From NCBI GenBank assembly GCA_949358305.1, contig OX442321.1, forward strand, positions 5,915,605 to 5,979,604: a DNA stretch of 64,000 nucleotides, written 5' to 3'. Source of the DNA: Strigamia acuminata. Its lineage: Eukaryota; Arthropoda; Chilopoda; Geophilomorpha; Linotaeniidae. The notes below the pieces were generated by a model that was not told the origin of the DNA, did no database searches, and worked only from the letters and a program-made list of their open reading frames with translations. Shown one piece after another: positions 11,002 to 20,352 of the stretch. The first letter of the stretch is position 1; the number at the start of each line of letters is the position of its first letter. Made by a program: the position numbers and the translations under genes.

Positions 11002-11168
11002 TGTAATGTCTGTAAATGCCCATAAATACACAAGAGCACCTGGGATAGCAATGTTTATTCATTCGTAACTAACATCGGAATGTCCTCTCGGACTCAGCCT
11101 ACATTCAAAGTAATCTCGAACCCTTTCTGCCGCCCTCTAGTGGCCGCACATTATATTACAATATTACA
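11002..11168 (-). repeat. 3' LTR of the Gypsy element
   Basis: 167 bp, starting TGTAATGTCTG and ending AATATTACA on the plus strand. The minus strand reads through GAATGAATAAACATTG, a plausible poly(A) signal. A CCACTAGAGGGCGGCA motif lies at about 11129-11145. Confidence 0.95.
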
Positions 11169-11183
11169 CCCCTCCCCTTCTCC
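11169..11183 (-). promoter_or_regulatory. Polypurine tract
   Basis: Minus-strand GGAGAAGGGGAGGGG directly abuts the 3' LTR, as expected for the plus-strand primer of reverse transcription. Confidence 0.85.
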
Positions 11184-11257
11184 AAAACAACAACAACAAT
11201 TCAACAAAACACATACAATAAAAAATCAAAAATAAAACAAATCCGGTAGTTCCTGAA

Positions 11258-14200
11258 TTACGTCTGCCAATCCCCGTATCGATCTGGCGGGCCTGTCTTC
11301 CGTCCAGACTTCCTCACCATCGGCACCACTGGCTCTTGCACCTCCTCTCGTACTCGAACCTCAGGTCTCTGGGCCTCTCTCTGCAGGTCCTCATTCAATC
11401 CCTGCGCCTCATCCTGCCTCCGAATCTCGGGTCCGCGAACCTCCTCTCGCTCATCCAACACTCGATCTTCATCTGGTCGCGCAAACTCACCCTCCAATTC
11501 CAACTCCTCCTCCTCACCACGGCCTCGACCCATCACCACACGATCTCCACCCACCGCACCATGAACCTTCTCACTCTCCTCCGCCCAAATCCGCTTGAAA
11601 CAGGACGCATTTCGCACTAACACTTGACGCCCTCTCACCGCTGTGACCTGAGTCCCTGCTACACCGGAAACCACCAACGGCACGGGGTCGAATAGCGCAG
11701 AATATTTGTTCACCTTCGGTTGTCTTACCAAAACTCGATCCCCAATTTTCAGGTCATGGTCTCTCACATTTCGATGTTCATCCGCATATCGTTTCATTTT
11801 AGCCTTTTCCAACAAGTCCCTCTCTCGCACTTGCAGCTCCTCTGCTTCTCTCCAAATGGCTGGCAAACGTGTTCTCACCACTCTCCCGTGCAAAAGTTCC
11901 GCCGGCGATTTCCCAGTCGTACTGTGTGGAGTGGCTCGGTAGTTCAAAAGAAATTCGCTCAACTCGCGCTTCCACGGCCTTCCCTCCACCTTCGCCGCCC
12001 TCACCGTCTTGTTTATTGTCCGCATAAATCGCTCAACTTCCCCGTTGGCTTCTGGCCATAGGGGGGTGACTCTGCGATGCTGCACTCCAAAATCGGCCAA
12101 AAAATGTGTAAATTCCCGCGACGTGAAAGGGGGGCCATTATCTGACTTAATCAAGCACGGCAACCCCTGCTCCAGGAAGCGTCGCTCCAAAATTGGGCAC
12201 ACCACTGACGCCGCCGTCGAAGCCACAGTTTCCACAAACGGAAATCTCGAAAACTCGTCGATCAAAACGAACAGCAACGCCCCATCAGGAAAAGGGCCCG
12301 CGAAATCAACCGCCAGCTGTTGCCACGGTCCCGCTGGCAACACCGTCATCAACAGCGGATCCCTCCGCGCCTGCGGAACCGTAGCTTGGCACGCCAAACA
12401 CCTCGAAATCTTCTCCTCCACTCGCTTATCCATACCAGGGAACCAAATCTTTTGCCTAAGCAACGACTTGGTCTTCACCACTCCCTGGTGTCCCCTATGA
12501 GCCAGTTCCACCACTCTTGCTTGTAATTTTCCGGGAATCACAATCCGGTCCGACCGCAAAATTATCCCACTCTTTGAAATGGACAACTCTTCTTTTAACG
12601 TCGCATAAGGGCGGAGCTGATCATCATCCCAGCGCTTTCGCGCCTCCTCGCCAATGCTCTCCAAAGCCGCACGCACCTTCTTCAATATCTCGTCCGACTC
12701 AGTTTCGCGCAAAACTTCCTCCACCGTCATTGTCGCCGGAATCCGAGTCTGGACGACAAAATCCACATGCTCTTCCAGCATCTCGACTACTGCTACTTCA
12801 ATCTCACCTGCCCCTGGTGACGGATGCCGTGACAGGTAGTCACTTGGATTCGTGCTACCCTTCGTATGACGTACTTCAAAATTATAGTGTTGTACGCGCA
12901 CGCACAAGCGCTCCAGCCGCACAGACGGTCGCGCCCTCCGGTTCTTCAGAATGCTAACTAATGGTTGGTGGTCTGTGAACAGCACAAAAAAATTGTCAAA
13001 TAAATACAAATAAAAAAACTCCATAGCCCAGACCACAGCCAGCATTTCTCGCTCAATTTGCGAGTAACGGGCTTCAACATCCGACAGCGATCGACTCGCA
13101 TACGCGATCACTCGTACCACCTCCCTCTCCTTTTCTTGAGCCAAAATCGCTCCCAAACCTATCGGGCTGGCGTCTACCGTCAAGTGTAACCGTGCACTCG
13201 GGCTATAATATGCCATGACCTTTCCATCACTTAATTCCGTCATAATACCGTCCCACGCCTTCTGATGCCACTCGGTCCACTCAAACTCCTTATTTGACTT
13301 CTTCGTCAATTCTCTCAACGGTTTCGTCCAATCTGCCAACCTCGGGATGAAACGACCGCAATACACGACCATTCCCAGAAGACTCTTAACGTCCGAAACA
13401 CTGGAAGGTGTCTTCATCGCCCTGATCGCATCAATTCTCCTTGGATCGGCCGAAATACCTCGAGCTGAAAAGACATGTCCAAAAAACACTAATTCAGACT
13501 TCCTAAATTCGCACTTTTGCGCGTTCAATGTCAAGCCCTCTCCCATCAATCGATCCAACACTGCATATACCGCCACATCATGGTCCGCTGTTCTCTTACC
13601 GACCACGAAAATGTCATCCATGATGTTCAACACCTGCGCCAACCCCTCCAAAATTTGACGCACCAAATCCTGAAAAATCTCAGGCGCACAATTTAGCCCA
13701 AAAAACAAACGCAAAAATCGATAAAGTCCAACGTGTGTCGCAAAAGTGGTCAAAATCCTCGAGACAACGTCCAACTCGAACTGGTGGAACCCGTGCGCCA
13801 TATCGACCTTCGTGAAGACCGTCGCATCTTCCGCCAGTATGGTCAAATCTTCTAACCTCGGCGACGTATGTCGCACTCTCTGGATCGCAAAGTTCAACTC
13901 GCGCGCATCAATACATATTCGGATGGCGTCAGGGTCAGGGTCCTTAGGTTTTCGGACGCAATGAATGGGCGACACCCACGGCGTCGGACCCATCTCCTCA
14001 GTAACTTTTTCGATAATCCCTTCCGAAACCATACGATCTAACTCCCGCTCTACTCGACCTCTCAAACTAAACGGTATCGGGCGGTAACGCTGCGCCACTG
14101 GTGGCACGCTTTCGTCCACATGTAAATGAACCACGTGATTTTTTGATTTACCTACTCCACGAAACAGTTCGGGATACTTAGCCACAATTTCCTCCTTCAT

Positions 14201-15493
14201 GCCTCCCTCTTCTACAGTCCGCACCATCTTGACTAATCCCAGCTCCTCCGCCGTATCACAGCTCAACAAAGAGTCACCGTCCACGTCCGCAACGTACACT
14301 TCCGTCATCGTCCTCAGCCCACTATACTCTAAAAATGTTGTCATCACGCCTAATAAAGGTAAAGGATTAGTCTGTCCATATGGCATTAATCTTGCCGAAC
14401 TCATTCTCAATTTTGGCAACGGCACAATTGATTTAAACACTTCCCGACTCAACAAATTCACGTGAGCCCCAGAATCGACACCGAACATCACCTTCATCCT
14501 ACAGCGGCCCATCAACAACTCCATACGTGGCATCTTCCGCTTAGTCCCGATTGATCCAACCGTGATGCCAAAAATGGGGTTTCCTTCCTCGTCCAGTTCC
14601 ACATCCCACTCCACTGCTCCAACCGGCTTGTCCACTGCTCCGACCGCCTTCCGCTCGCTACTGGCTGACTTTACTCGGCAAAACCTAATAAAATGACCCA
14701 ACTTCCCGCACCCATGACACTTAATTGTTTTAGCTGGACATGGCATTCCCTCGCGATGCGGCCAAGCGCGCCCGCAATTGAAACACAGCTTCGGGGCCGC
14801 TCCCTCCTTTCTAAACGCACTCTGTACTCGATCTCCCCTCCTCGGAGTGGCTCCTCTCACCGCATTCACGTCCAACGACCGCTCAAATCCTCCGGATTCC
14901 TCCATTCGTTTGGCCTGCCACTCAGAGCTCTCATAGCTTCTCGCCGCATCCAGTAACTCTTTTAATTTCCAGTTCGTCGCACGCAATGCTTGGCGCCGCA
15001 ATTTCGACATCGACGTCGCGAAAATTATTTGGGCTTTCAGCTCCTTATCTAGGTCCGTGAACCCACATCCCACAGCAAGTCCACGCAATCGCGCACAAAA
15101 TTGATCCACCGTCTCGGACGCCTCCTGTTTGCTGGCGCGAAACGAATACATACAAAAATCCTCATTTTTCTGCGGCGCGAAATACGCTGTCAAAATGTCC
15201 TTTGTTGTACTATAGGACGTGCCTTTTGTCGGCATCGCCTCATAAACACCGTACACATCCTCACCTACATAGTGAAGAAGCATCGCCATTTTCTGTCCAT
15301 CATCGGAAATCCCGGCCGCCGACAGAAAAATCTCCAATCGGCCCAACCAACGGGTCCAACGTTGACTTTGGGTCGCCATCTCACCGTGCATATCAAATGG
15401 CTGAACTCCCGTCGCCTGCATCCATCCTGCCGACACCGGCTTCACCGTACTCGCACCTGCTAATGACACGTCGATTTTCTCGGGCGACGCCAT
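11258..15493 (-). CDS. Gag-Pol polyprotein of the Gypsy element (1411 aa)
   Basis: A single open frame starts MASPEKIDV. The Gag part ends with two zinc knuckles near residues 234-268: a CX2CX5HX5C variant and a canonical CHGCGKLGHFIRFC. An aspartic protease follows with FGVDSGAHVN (about 335-345). Reverse transcriptase has the IMDDIFV catalytic box (about 620). RNase H has TVDASPIGLGAIL (about 770). Integrase has an HHCC finger (HRGHQG ... CLACQ, about 1000-1035) and a DDE triad visible as VDFAGPF (about 1061), KSDNGPPF (about 1116) and NGEVERF (about 1150). The C-terminal tail is acidic, arginine-rich and low-complexity. Gag and Pol share one frame, so no frameshift signal is needed. No premature stop is present. 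Plus-strand frames in this interval are shadows. Confidence 0.97.
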   Translation of the reverse strand: MASPEKIDVSLAGASTVKPVSAGWMQATGVQPFDMHGEMATQSQRWTRWLGRLEIFLSAAGISDDGQKMAMLLHYVGEDVYGVYEAMPTKGTSYSTTKDILTAYFAPQKNEDFCMYSFRASKQEASETVDQFCARLRGLAVGCGFTDLDKELKAQIIFATSMSKLRRQALRATNWKLKELLDAARSYESSEWQAKRMEESGGFERSLDVNAVRGATPRRGDRVQSAFRKEGAAPKLCFNCGRAWPHREGMPCPAKTIKCHGCGKLGHFIRFCRVKSASSERKAVGAVDKPVGAVEWDVELDEEGNPIFGITVGSIGTKRKMPRMELLMGRCRMKVMFGVDSGAHVNLLSREVFKSIVPLPKLRMSSARLMPYGQTNPLPLLGVMTTFLEYSGLRTMTEVYVADVDGDSLLSCDTAEELGLVKMVRTVEEGGMKEEIVAKYPELFRGVGKSKNHVVHLHVDESVPPVAQRYRPIPFSLRGRVERELDRMVSEGIIEKVTEEMGPTPWVSPIHCVRKPKDPDPDAIRICIDARELNFAIQRVRHTSPRLEDLTILAEDATVFTKVDMAHGFHQFELDVVSRILTTFATHVGLYRFLRLFFGLNCAPEIFQDLVRQILEGLAQVLNIMDDIFVVGKRTADHDVAVYAVLDRLMGEGLTLNAQKCEFRKSELVFFGHVFSARGISADPRRIDAIRAMKTPSSVSDVKSLLGMVVYCGRFIPRLADWTKPLRELTKKSNKEFEWTEWHQKAWDGIMTELSDGKVMAYYSPSARLHLTVDASPIGLGAILAQEKEREVVRVIAYASRSLSDVEARYSQIEREMLAVVWAMEFFYLYLFDNFFVLFTDHQPLVSILKNRRARPSVRLERLCVRVQHYNFEVRHTKGSTNPSDYLSRHPSPGAGEIEVAVVEMLEEHVDFVVQTRIPATMTVEEVLRETESDEILKKVRAALESIGEEARKRWDDDQLRPYATLKEELSISKSGIILRSDRIVIPGKLQARVVELAHRGHQGVVKTKSLLRQKIWFPGMDKRVEEKISRCLACQATVPQARRDPLLMTVLPAGPWQQLAVDFAGPFPDGALLFVLIDEFSRFPFVETVASTAASVVCPILERRFLEQGLPCLIKSDNGPPFTSREFTHFLADFGVQHRRVTPLWPEANGEVERFMRTINKTVRAAKVEGRPWKRELSEFLLNYRATPHSTTGKSPAELLHGRVVRTRLPAIWREAEELQVRERDLLEKAKMKRYADEHRNVRDHDLKIGDRVLVRQPKVNKYSALFDPVPLVVSGVAGTQVTAVRGRQVLVRNASCFKRIWAEESEKVHGAVGGDRVVMGRGRGEEEELELEGEFARPDEDRVLDEREEVRGPEIRRQDEAQGLNEDLQREAQRPEVRVREEVQEPVVPMVRKSGRKTGPPDRYGDWQT

Positions 15494-15595
15494 CTTGGCT
15501 CCACTGACTCACTCGCTAACAACGATCCCGGGCTCAAAACAATTGTTTGTACACTGTCCACACACTAAATACAATCCACTCACGTCCACGATTCA

Positions 15596-15605
15596 CTCGT
15601 CGCCA
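15596..15605 (-). promoter_or_regulatory. Primer binding site, Ser-tRNA-like
   Basis: Minus-strand TGGCGACGAG sits one base inside the 5' LTR. It matches the complement of the 3' end of animal tRNA-Ser(GCU) (CTCGTCG+CCA) over ten bases, recalled from general knowledge of that tRNA. Confidence 0.65.
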
Positions 15606-15606
15606 A

Positions 15607-15773
15607 TGTAATGTCTGTAAATGCCCATAAATACACAAGAGCACCTGGGATAGCAATGTTTATTCATTCGTAACTAACATCGGAATGTCCTCTCGGACTC
15701 AGCCTACATTCAAAGTAATCTCGAACCCTTTCTGCCGCCCTCTAGTGGCCGCACATTATATTACAATATTACA
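15607..15773 (-). repeat. 5' LTR of the Gypsy element
   Basis: 167 bp, with no difference from the 3' LTR seen by eye, which implies a very recent insertion or recent gene conversion. Same CTCF-like motif at about 15733-15750. Confidence 0.95.
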
Positions 15774-15874
15774 CAAAGGTGTAAAAGTTGATAACTTTTC
15801 CTTCTCCATTTCTCCATACATTTGCCTTGTCTTTTTTTGCAAATTTTAAAAAGTGCCAAAAACGTGGTGAATAC

Positions 15875-16048
15875 GTGTAAAATGAGCTAAAAAGTCGATT
15901 CCCGTGTGTGCAATTTGCATATCTGGCACCGTTGCAGAGATCTAACACTTTTTCTCTTCTAAAAGTCAGTTTTTTGCTTATATCTCTGCAACAGTGCCAG
16001 ATATGCAAATTGCGCACACGGGAATCGATTTTTCAGCTCATTTTACGT
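15875..16048. repeat. Hairpin with 68-bp arms
   Basis: Left arm 15875-15943 and right arm about 15980-16048 are reverse complements with only a few mismatches and a loop of about 36 nt. Both arms contain GCATATCTGGCAC / GTGCCAGATATGC and ATCTCTGCAAC-type sequence, and both end in AGCTCATTTTAC-type sequence. The arms share motifs with the larger palindromes downstream, so all belong to one foldback family. Confidence 0.9.
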
Positions 16049-16057
16049 CTAATCAGC

Positions 16058-18360
16058 ATTTGGCAAGTTTTGCACACACACTGCCAAGTTTTTGCACACA
16101 TTTTACCTTTTTTGCACACATTTTGCAACGTTTTTGCATACATTTTATCACGTTTTTCCACACATTTTACCACGTTTTGCACACATTTTACTATGTTTTT
16201 GCACACATTTTGCCACGTTTTTGCCACATTTTACCACGGTTTTGCACACATTTTGCCACGTTTTGGCACACATCTGCGAAAAACTAAGTTTTCAGACAAC
16301 TATTTCACTTGGAAAATTCCGTTTTTCGACCATATCTCTGCAAGCGCAACAGATAGGCATAGGAATGTGATATTTAGACGATTTTTTAGCTCATTTCAGG
16401 TCGATTGGGCTCATTTCCAGCAGTTTTTCAATTTTTGCCAATTTTGACAAAAACCCAAAGGCTAACCTATGGAGAAATTGCCAAAATCGGTCCAAAATTG
16501 AAAAAGTGCCGGAAATGAGCTTAATCGATCGGAAATGGGCTAAAAAATCGATTAAATATCACATGCATATGCCTATTTGTTACGGTTGCAGAGATGTGGT
16601 CGAAAAACAAAATTTTTCAAGAAAAAAAGTTGTCAGAAAACTTGGTTTTTCGACCAAATTTTTGCACACATTTTATCATGTTTTTGCACACATTTTACCA
16701 CGTTTTGGCACACATTTTGCCACTTTTGGCACACATTTTGCCAAGTTTTTGCACACATTTTACCATGTTTTTGCACATATTTTACCACGTTTTTGCACAC
16801 ATTTTACCACGGTTTTGCACACATTTTGCCACTTTTGGCACACATTTTGCCAAGTTTTTGCACATATTTTACCACGTTTTTGCACACATTCTGCCAAGTT
16901 TTTGCACACATTTTACCACGGTTTTGCACACATTTTGCCACGTTTTGGCACACATCTGCGAAAAACTAAGTTTTCAGACAACTATTTCACTTGGAAAATT
17001 CCGTTTTTCGACCATATCTCTGCAAGCGCAACAGATAGGCATAGGAATGTGATATTTAGACGATTTTTTAGCTCATTTCAGGTCGATTGGGCTCATTTCC
17101 AGCAGTTTTTCAATTTTTGCCAATTTTGACAAAAACCCAAAGGCTAACCTATGGAGAAATTGCCAAAATCGGTCCAAAATTGAAAAAGTGCCGGAAATGA
17201 GCTTAATCGATCGGAAATGGGCTAAAAAATCGATTAAATATCACATGCATATGCCTATTTGTTACGGTTGCAGAGATGTGGTCGAAAAACAAAATTTTTC
17301 AAGAAAAAAAGTTGTCAGAAAACTTGGTTTTTCGACCAAATTTTTGCACACATTTTATCATGTTTTTGCACACATTTTACCACGTTTTGGCACACATTTT
17401 GCCACTTTTGGCACACATTTTGCCAAGTTTTTGCACACATTTTACCATGTTTTTGCACATATTTTACCACGTTTTTGCACACATTTTACCACGGTTTTGC
17501 ACACATTTTGCCACTTTTGGCACACATTTTGCCAAGTTTTTGCACATATTTTACCACGTTTTTGCACACATTCTGCCAAGTTTTTGCACACATTTTACCA
17601 CGGTTTTGCACACATTTTGCCACGTTTTGGCACACATCTGCGAAAAACTAAGTTTTCAGACAACTATTTCACTTGGAAAATTCCGTTTTTCGACCATATC
17701 TCTGCAAGCGCAACAGATAGGCATAGGAATGTGATATTTAGACGATTTTTTAGCTCATTTCAGGTCGATTGGGCTCATTTCCAGCAGTTTTTCAATTTTT
17801 GCCAATTTTGACAAAAACCCAAAGGCTAACCTATGGAGAAATTGCCAAAATCGGTCCAAAATTGAAAAAGTGCCGGAAATGAGCTTAATCGATCGGAAAT
17901 GGGCTAAAAAATCGATTAAATATCACATGCATATGCCTATTTGTTACGGTTGCAGAGATGTGGTCGAAAAACAAAATTTTTCAAGAAAAAAAGTTGTCAG
18001 AAAACTTGGTTTTTCGACCAAATTTTTGCACACATTTTATCATGTTTTTGCACACATTTTACCACGTTTTGGCACACATTTTGCCACTTTTGGCACACAT
18101 TTTGCCAAGTTTTTGCACACATTTTACCATGTTTTTGCACATATTTTACCACGTTTTTGCACACATTTTACCACGGTTTTGCACACATTTTGCCACTTTT
18201 GGCACACATTTTGCCAAGTTTTTGCACATATTTTACCACGTTTTTCCACACATTTTACCAAGTTTTTCCACACATTTGGCAAGTTTTGCACACACACTGC
18301 CAAGTTTTTGCACACATTTTACCACGTTTTTGCACACATTTTGCCACGTTTTTCCACACA
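16058..18360 (+). repeat. 22-bp satellite array B with foldback inserts
   Basis: Blocks of the 22-bp satellite at about 16058-16276, 16663-16955, 17345-17637 and 18027-18360, separated by three palindromes. Variants with FWHT-type reading (TTTTGGCACACATTTT) mark this array compared with array A. Confidence 0.93.
16277..18322 (+). repeat. 682-bp higher-order repeat, three units
   Basis: Unit starts at about 16277, 16959 and 17641. Units 1 and 2 look identical, and unit 3 diverges only near its right end. Each unit is a palindrome of about 380 bp plus about 300 bp of 22-bp satellite. In unit 1 the arms are about 16283-16460 and 16470-16650, roughly 80% complementary. They carry TTTTTCGACCA / TGGTCGAAAAA, ATCTCTGCAA / TTGCAGAGAT and TAGCTCATTT / AAATGGGCTA, folding around CCCAAAGGCTAACCTATGG. 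Confidence 0.9.
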
Positions 18361-18361
18361 A

Positions 18362-18515
18362 AAACCTGCAAAAACCTGGTAAAATGTGTGCAAAAACATG
18401 GTAAAATGTGTGCAAAAACATGGTAAAATGTGTGCAAAAACATGGTAAAATGTGTGCAAAAACATTGTAAAATGTGTGCAAAAACATGGTAAAATGTGTG
18501 CAAAAATTTGGCAAA
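18362..18515 (-). repeat. Inverted 22-bp satellite block
   Basis: The satellite flips orientation at 18360/18362: the repeating unit now reads AAAATGTGTGCAAAAACATGG, six or seven near-identical copies. Array B and this block therefore meet head to head and can form a long stem. Confidence 0.92.
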
Positions 18516-18683
18516 AATTTGGAAGGAAAACGAGACACTGGAAAAAAAAAGAAAGAATAAGAAAAGAAAAAGAAAATGAAAATGCATTTTGATGTTTTGA
18601 ATTATCGCTTTGCTTATAAACAGTATAATAATTTTTGTTAAATGTTTTTTAAAAGCGATATAATGGTTAGAAATGAATGCCGA

Positions 18684-18750
18684 TGGTCGTGTAGTGTGGT
18701 TAGGGTGTCCGATTACTGAGCTGAGTGAAAGGGTTCGAATCCGCGACTAG
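18684..18750 (+). other. tRNA-like module T1 (copy B)
   Basis: Head TGGTCGTGTAGTGTGGTTAG; B box GGGTTCGAATCCGCGAC at 18730-18746. More diverged from its partner than T3 is. Confidence 0.6.
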
Positions 18751-18840
18751 GTAGCTTTATCTTTTATTATTAATATTTTCAGTAAAAAAAAGGACAATTA
18801 AAGTTTATAAGGGATTTAACCTTGCTCGATCATTGCTATT

Positions 18841-18905
18841 CTACGTAGCCGTGTGGTTAGAGTACGTGGTTAGGGTAATTTGGGAACGGGTTCAAATCCG
18901 TCACT
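18841..18905 (+). other. tRNA-like module T2 (copy B)
   Basis: Head CTACGTAGCCGTGTGGTTAG; B box GGGTTCAAATCCGTC at 18888-18902. Confidence 0.6.
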
Positions 18906-18993
18906 TGTTTTGCTTTTTAAAATTTATTTTTTCAGGTTTAAAAATGCAAATCTCAACTTTATAAGGCTCAAACTAACCGCCTCTGCTAAAAAG

Positions 18994-19079
18994 CACCGGT
19001 GGGAGCCGGTGGGAGGATACCCATTGCGCCGGCTTCTGCCGGGCGCGTCGCGGGTTCGCCTCCCCGAGTCGCTCTCCAC
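18994..19079 (+). other. GC-rich tRNA-like module T3 (copy B)
   Basis: Nearly base-for-base the same as 9209-9292. The only visible change is in the loop of the central hairpin (CTTCTG in place of CATTG). TTTTTTTCAGTGG follows, as in copy A. Confidence 0.6.
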
Positions 19080-19139
19080 GTTGGTCAACTTTTTTTCAGT
19101 GGTTTTTTTTCATTTTGCGAAATCGGGGAAAAAGGGGTT

Positions 19140-19580
19140 TTTCTAGAAGTCTCTTTCCTTGGTTTCTTTTGGGTTTTTCTAGAAGTCTCTTTCCTTGGTT
19201 TCTTTTGGGTTTTTCTAGTCTAGTCTTTTAGTATTTTTGAGGTTTTTCTAGTTTTCTTTCCTTGGTTTCTTTTGGGTTTTTCTAGTCTAGTCTTTTAGTA
19301 TTTTTGAGGTTTTTCTAGTCTAGTATTTTTGAGGTCTTTCTAGTCTAGTCTAGTCTAGTCTAGTCTTTTAGTATTTTTGAGGTTTTTCTAGTCTAGTCTA
19401 GTCTTTTAGTCTTTTTGAGGTTTTTCTAGTCTAGTCTTTTAGTCTTTTTGAGGTTTTTCTAGTCTAGTCTTTTAGTATTTTTGAGGTTTTTCTAGTCTAG
19501 TCTTTTAGTATTTTTGAGGTTTTTCTAGTCTAGTCTTTTAGTCTTTTTGAGGTTTTTCTAGTCTAGTCTTTTAGTTTTCT
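19140..19580 (+). repeat. TCTAGTCTAG minisatellite, long array
   Basis: About 30-32-bp units (TTTTGAGG + TTTTTCTAGTCTAG + TCTTTTAGT), preceded by two copies of a CTCTTTCCTTGGTTTCTTTT unit. A local run of five TCTAG repeats lies near 19341-19362. It is expanded compared with the homologous array in copy A. Confidence 0.85.
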
Positions 19581-19644
19581 TTTACATGTTTATTCGCATT
19601 TAATCTATAAGTATAAGTTTTAAGAATATTATAGCATAACAGCT

Positions 19645-19728
19645 ATTGTAGCTGTGTGGTATCTTCTTCACGTGTTGTGGCGGTGGCTTTGGACTCCGAA
19701 CTCGTGGGTTCGAATCTCCGATGGAATC
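19645..19728 (+). other. tRNA-like module T4 (copy B)
   Basis: Head TGTAGCTGTGTGGTATCTTC; B box GTGGGTTCGAATCTCCG at 19704-19720. T-rich tract downstream. Confidence 0.6.
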
Positions 19729-19782
19729 TATTCTTAATTTTAATTTTTTTTAAATCTTAAATTTTTTTTTAAATCTTCTAGA

Positions 19783-19856
19783 TTGGTCCGGATTCGAACC
19801 CAAACACATGTCCGTCGTTAAGTTTCAAAATACTAGACATCTAACCTCGAAGCTAC
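19783..19856 (-). other. tRNA-like module T5 (copy B)
   Basis: Minus-strand head GTAGCTTCGAGGTTAGATGT; B box GGGTTCGAATCC. It keeps the uninterrupted TA that is the MITE target in copy A. Confidence 0.6.
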
Positions 19857-19984
19857 TGCTTCTTATTGTTATCCTTATGTCTAATTTCCTTCTTATAGAG
19901 ATAAGAGAGAAAATTACTAGAAAAGAATAACACAAATTAGAACTGAATAAAATCAGCAGAATTTTTTTTACTTAAATTTATCCA

Positions 19985-20075
19985 TCTCTGGATTTGAACA
20001 CAGACACATGTTTTTCATTTACCTTATTTATCATTATCACGTCTCCAACACCAGCCATCATACCTCTGAGCCACC
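19985..20075 (-). other. tRNA-like module T6 (copy B)
   Basis: Minus-strand head GGTGGCTCAGAGGTATGATG; B box TGTTCAAATCCAGAG. It carries about 25 extra bases between the boxes compared with copy A. Confidence 0.55.
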
Positions 20076-20191
20076 ACTCCTTCTTATTCATCTACTGCTT
20101 AATTCTCTTACTTACAGATTGCGCACTGACGTAATTGATTGAAAATTAAGAGAGAAAATGTTTAAAAATAATTTTCTTCGTCATCTGAATT

Positions 20192-20270
20192 GCTCTGGAT
20201 TCGAACTAGAGACTTTGAATGCTCGTGTCCACTCAAGATAATACTGGAAACTCATCGCAAGAGCCACCAC
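20192..20270 (-). other. tRNA-like module T7 (copy B)
   Basis: Minus-strand head GGTGGCTCTTGCGATGAG; B box TAGTTCGAATCCAGAG. Confidence 0.55.
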
Positions 20271-20352
20271 TTCTCACTCTAACTCTTTCCTTAACTCCTG
20301 TACTTAAGCAAGGACAGAAACCGAAAAAGAAAAGAAAAATTCTAAACATCAA

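Larger units (their letters stand above)
11002..15773 (-). mobile_element. Complete Gypsy (Mag-like) LTR retrotransposon
   Basis: A 4772-bp element on the minus strand. Two 167-bp LTRs (TGTAAT...ATTACA) appear identical by eye, and the target duplication CAAAG is present at 10997-11001 and 15774-15778. One uninterrupted Gag-Pol frame, a primer binding site and a polypurine tract are all present. Order protease-RT-RNase H-integrase places it in Ty3/Gypsy; the short LTRs, single ORF and Ser-tRNA-like primer site suggest the Mag group. No envelope-like frame is seen. It is probably autonomous and recently inserted. Confidence 0.97.

Noticed and set aside
11336-15507. Plus-strand frames opposite the Gypsy polyprotein
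   Set aside because: Antisense shadows of the intact Gag-Pol frame with no domains.
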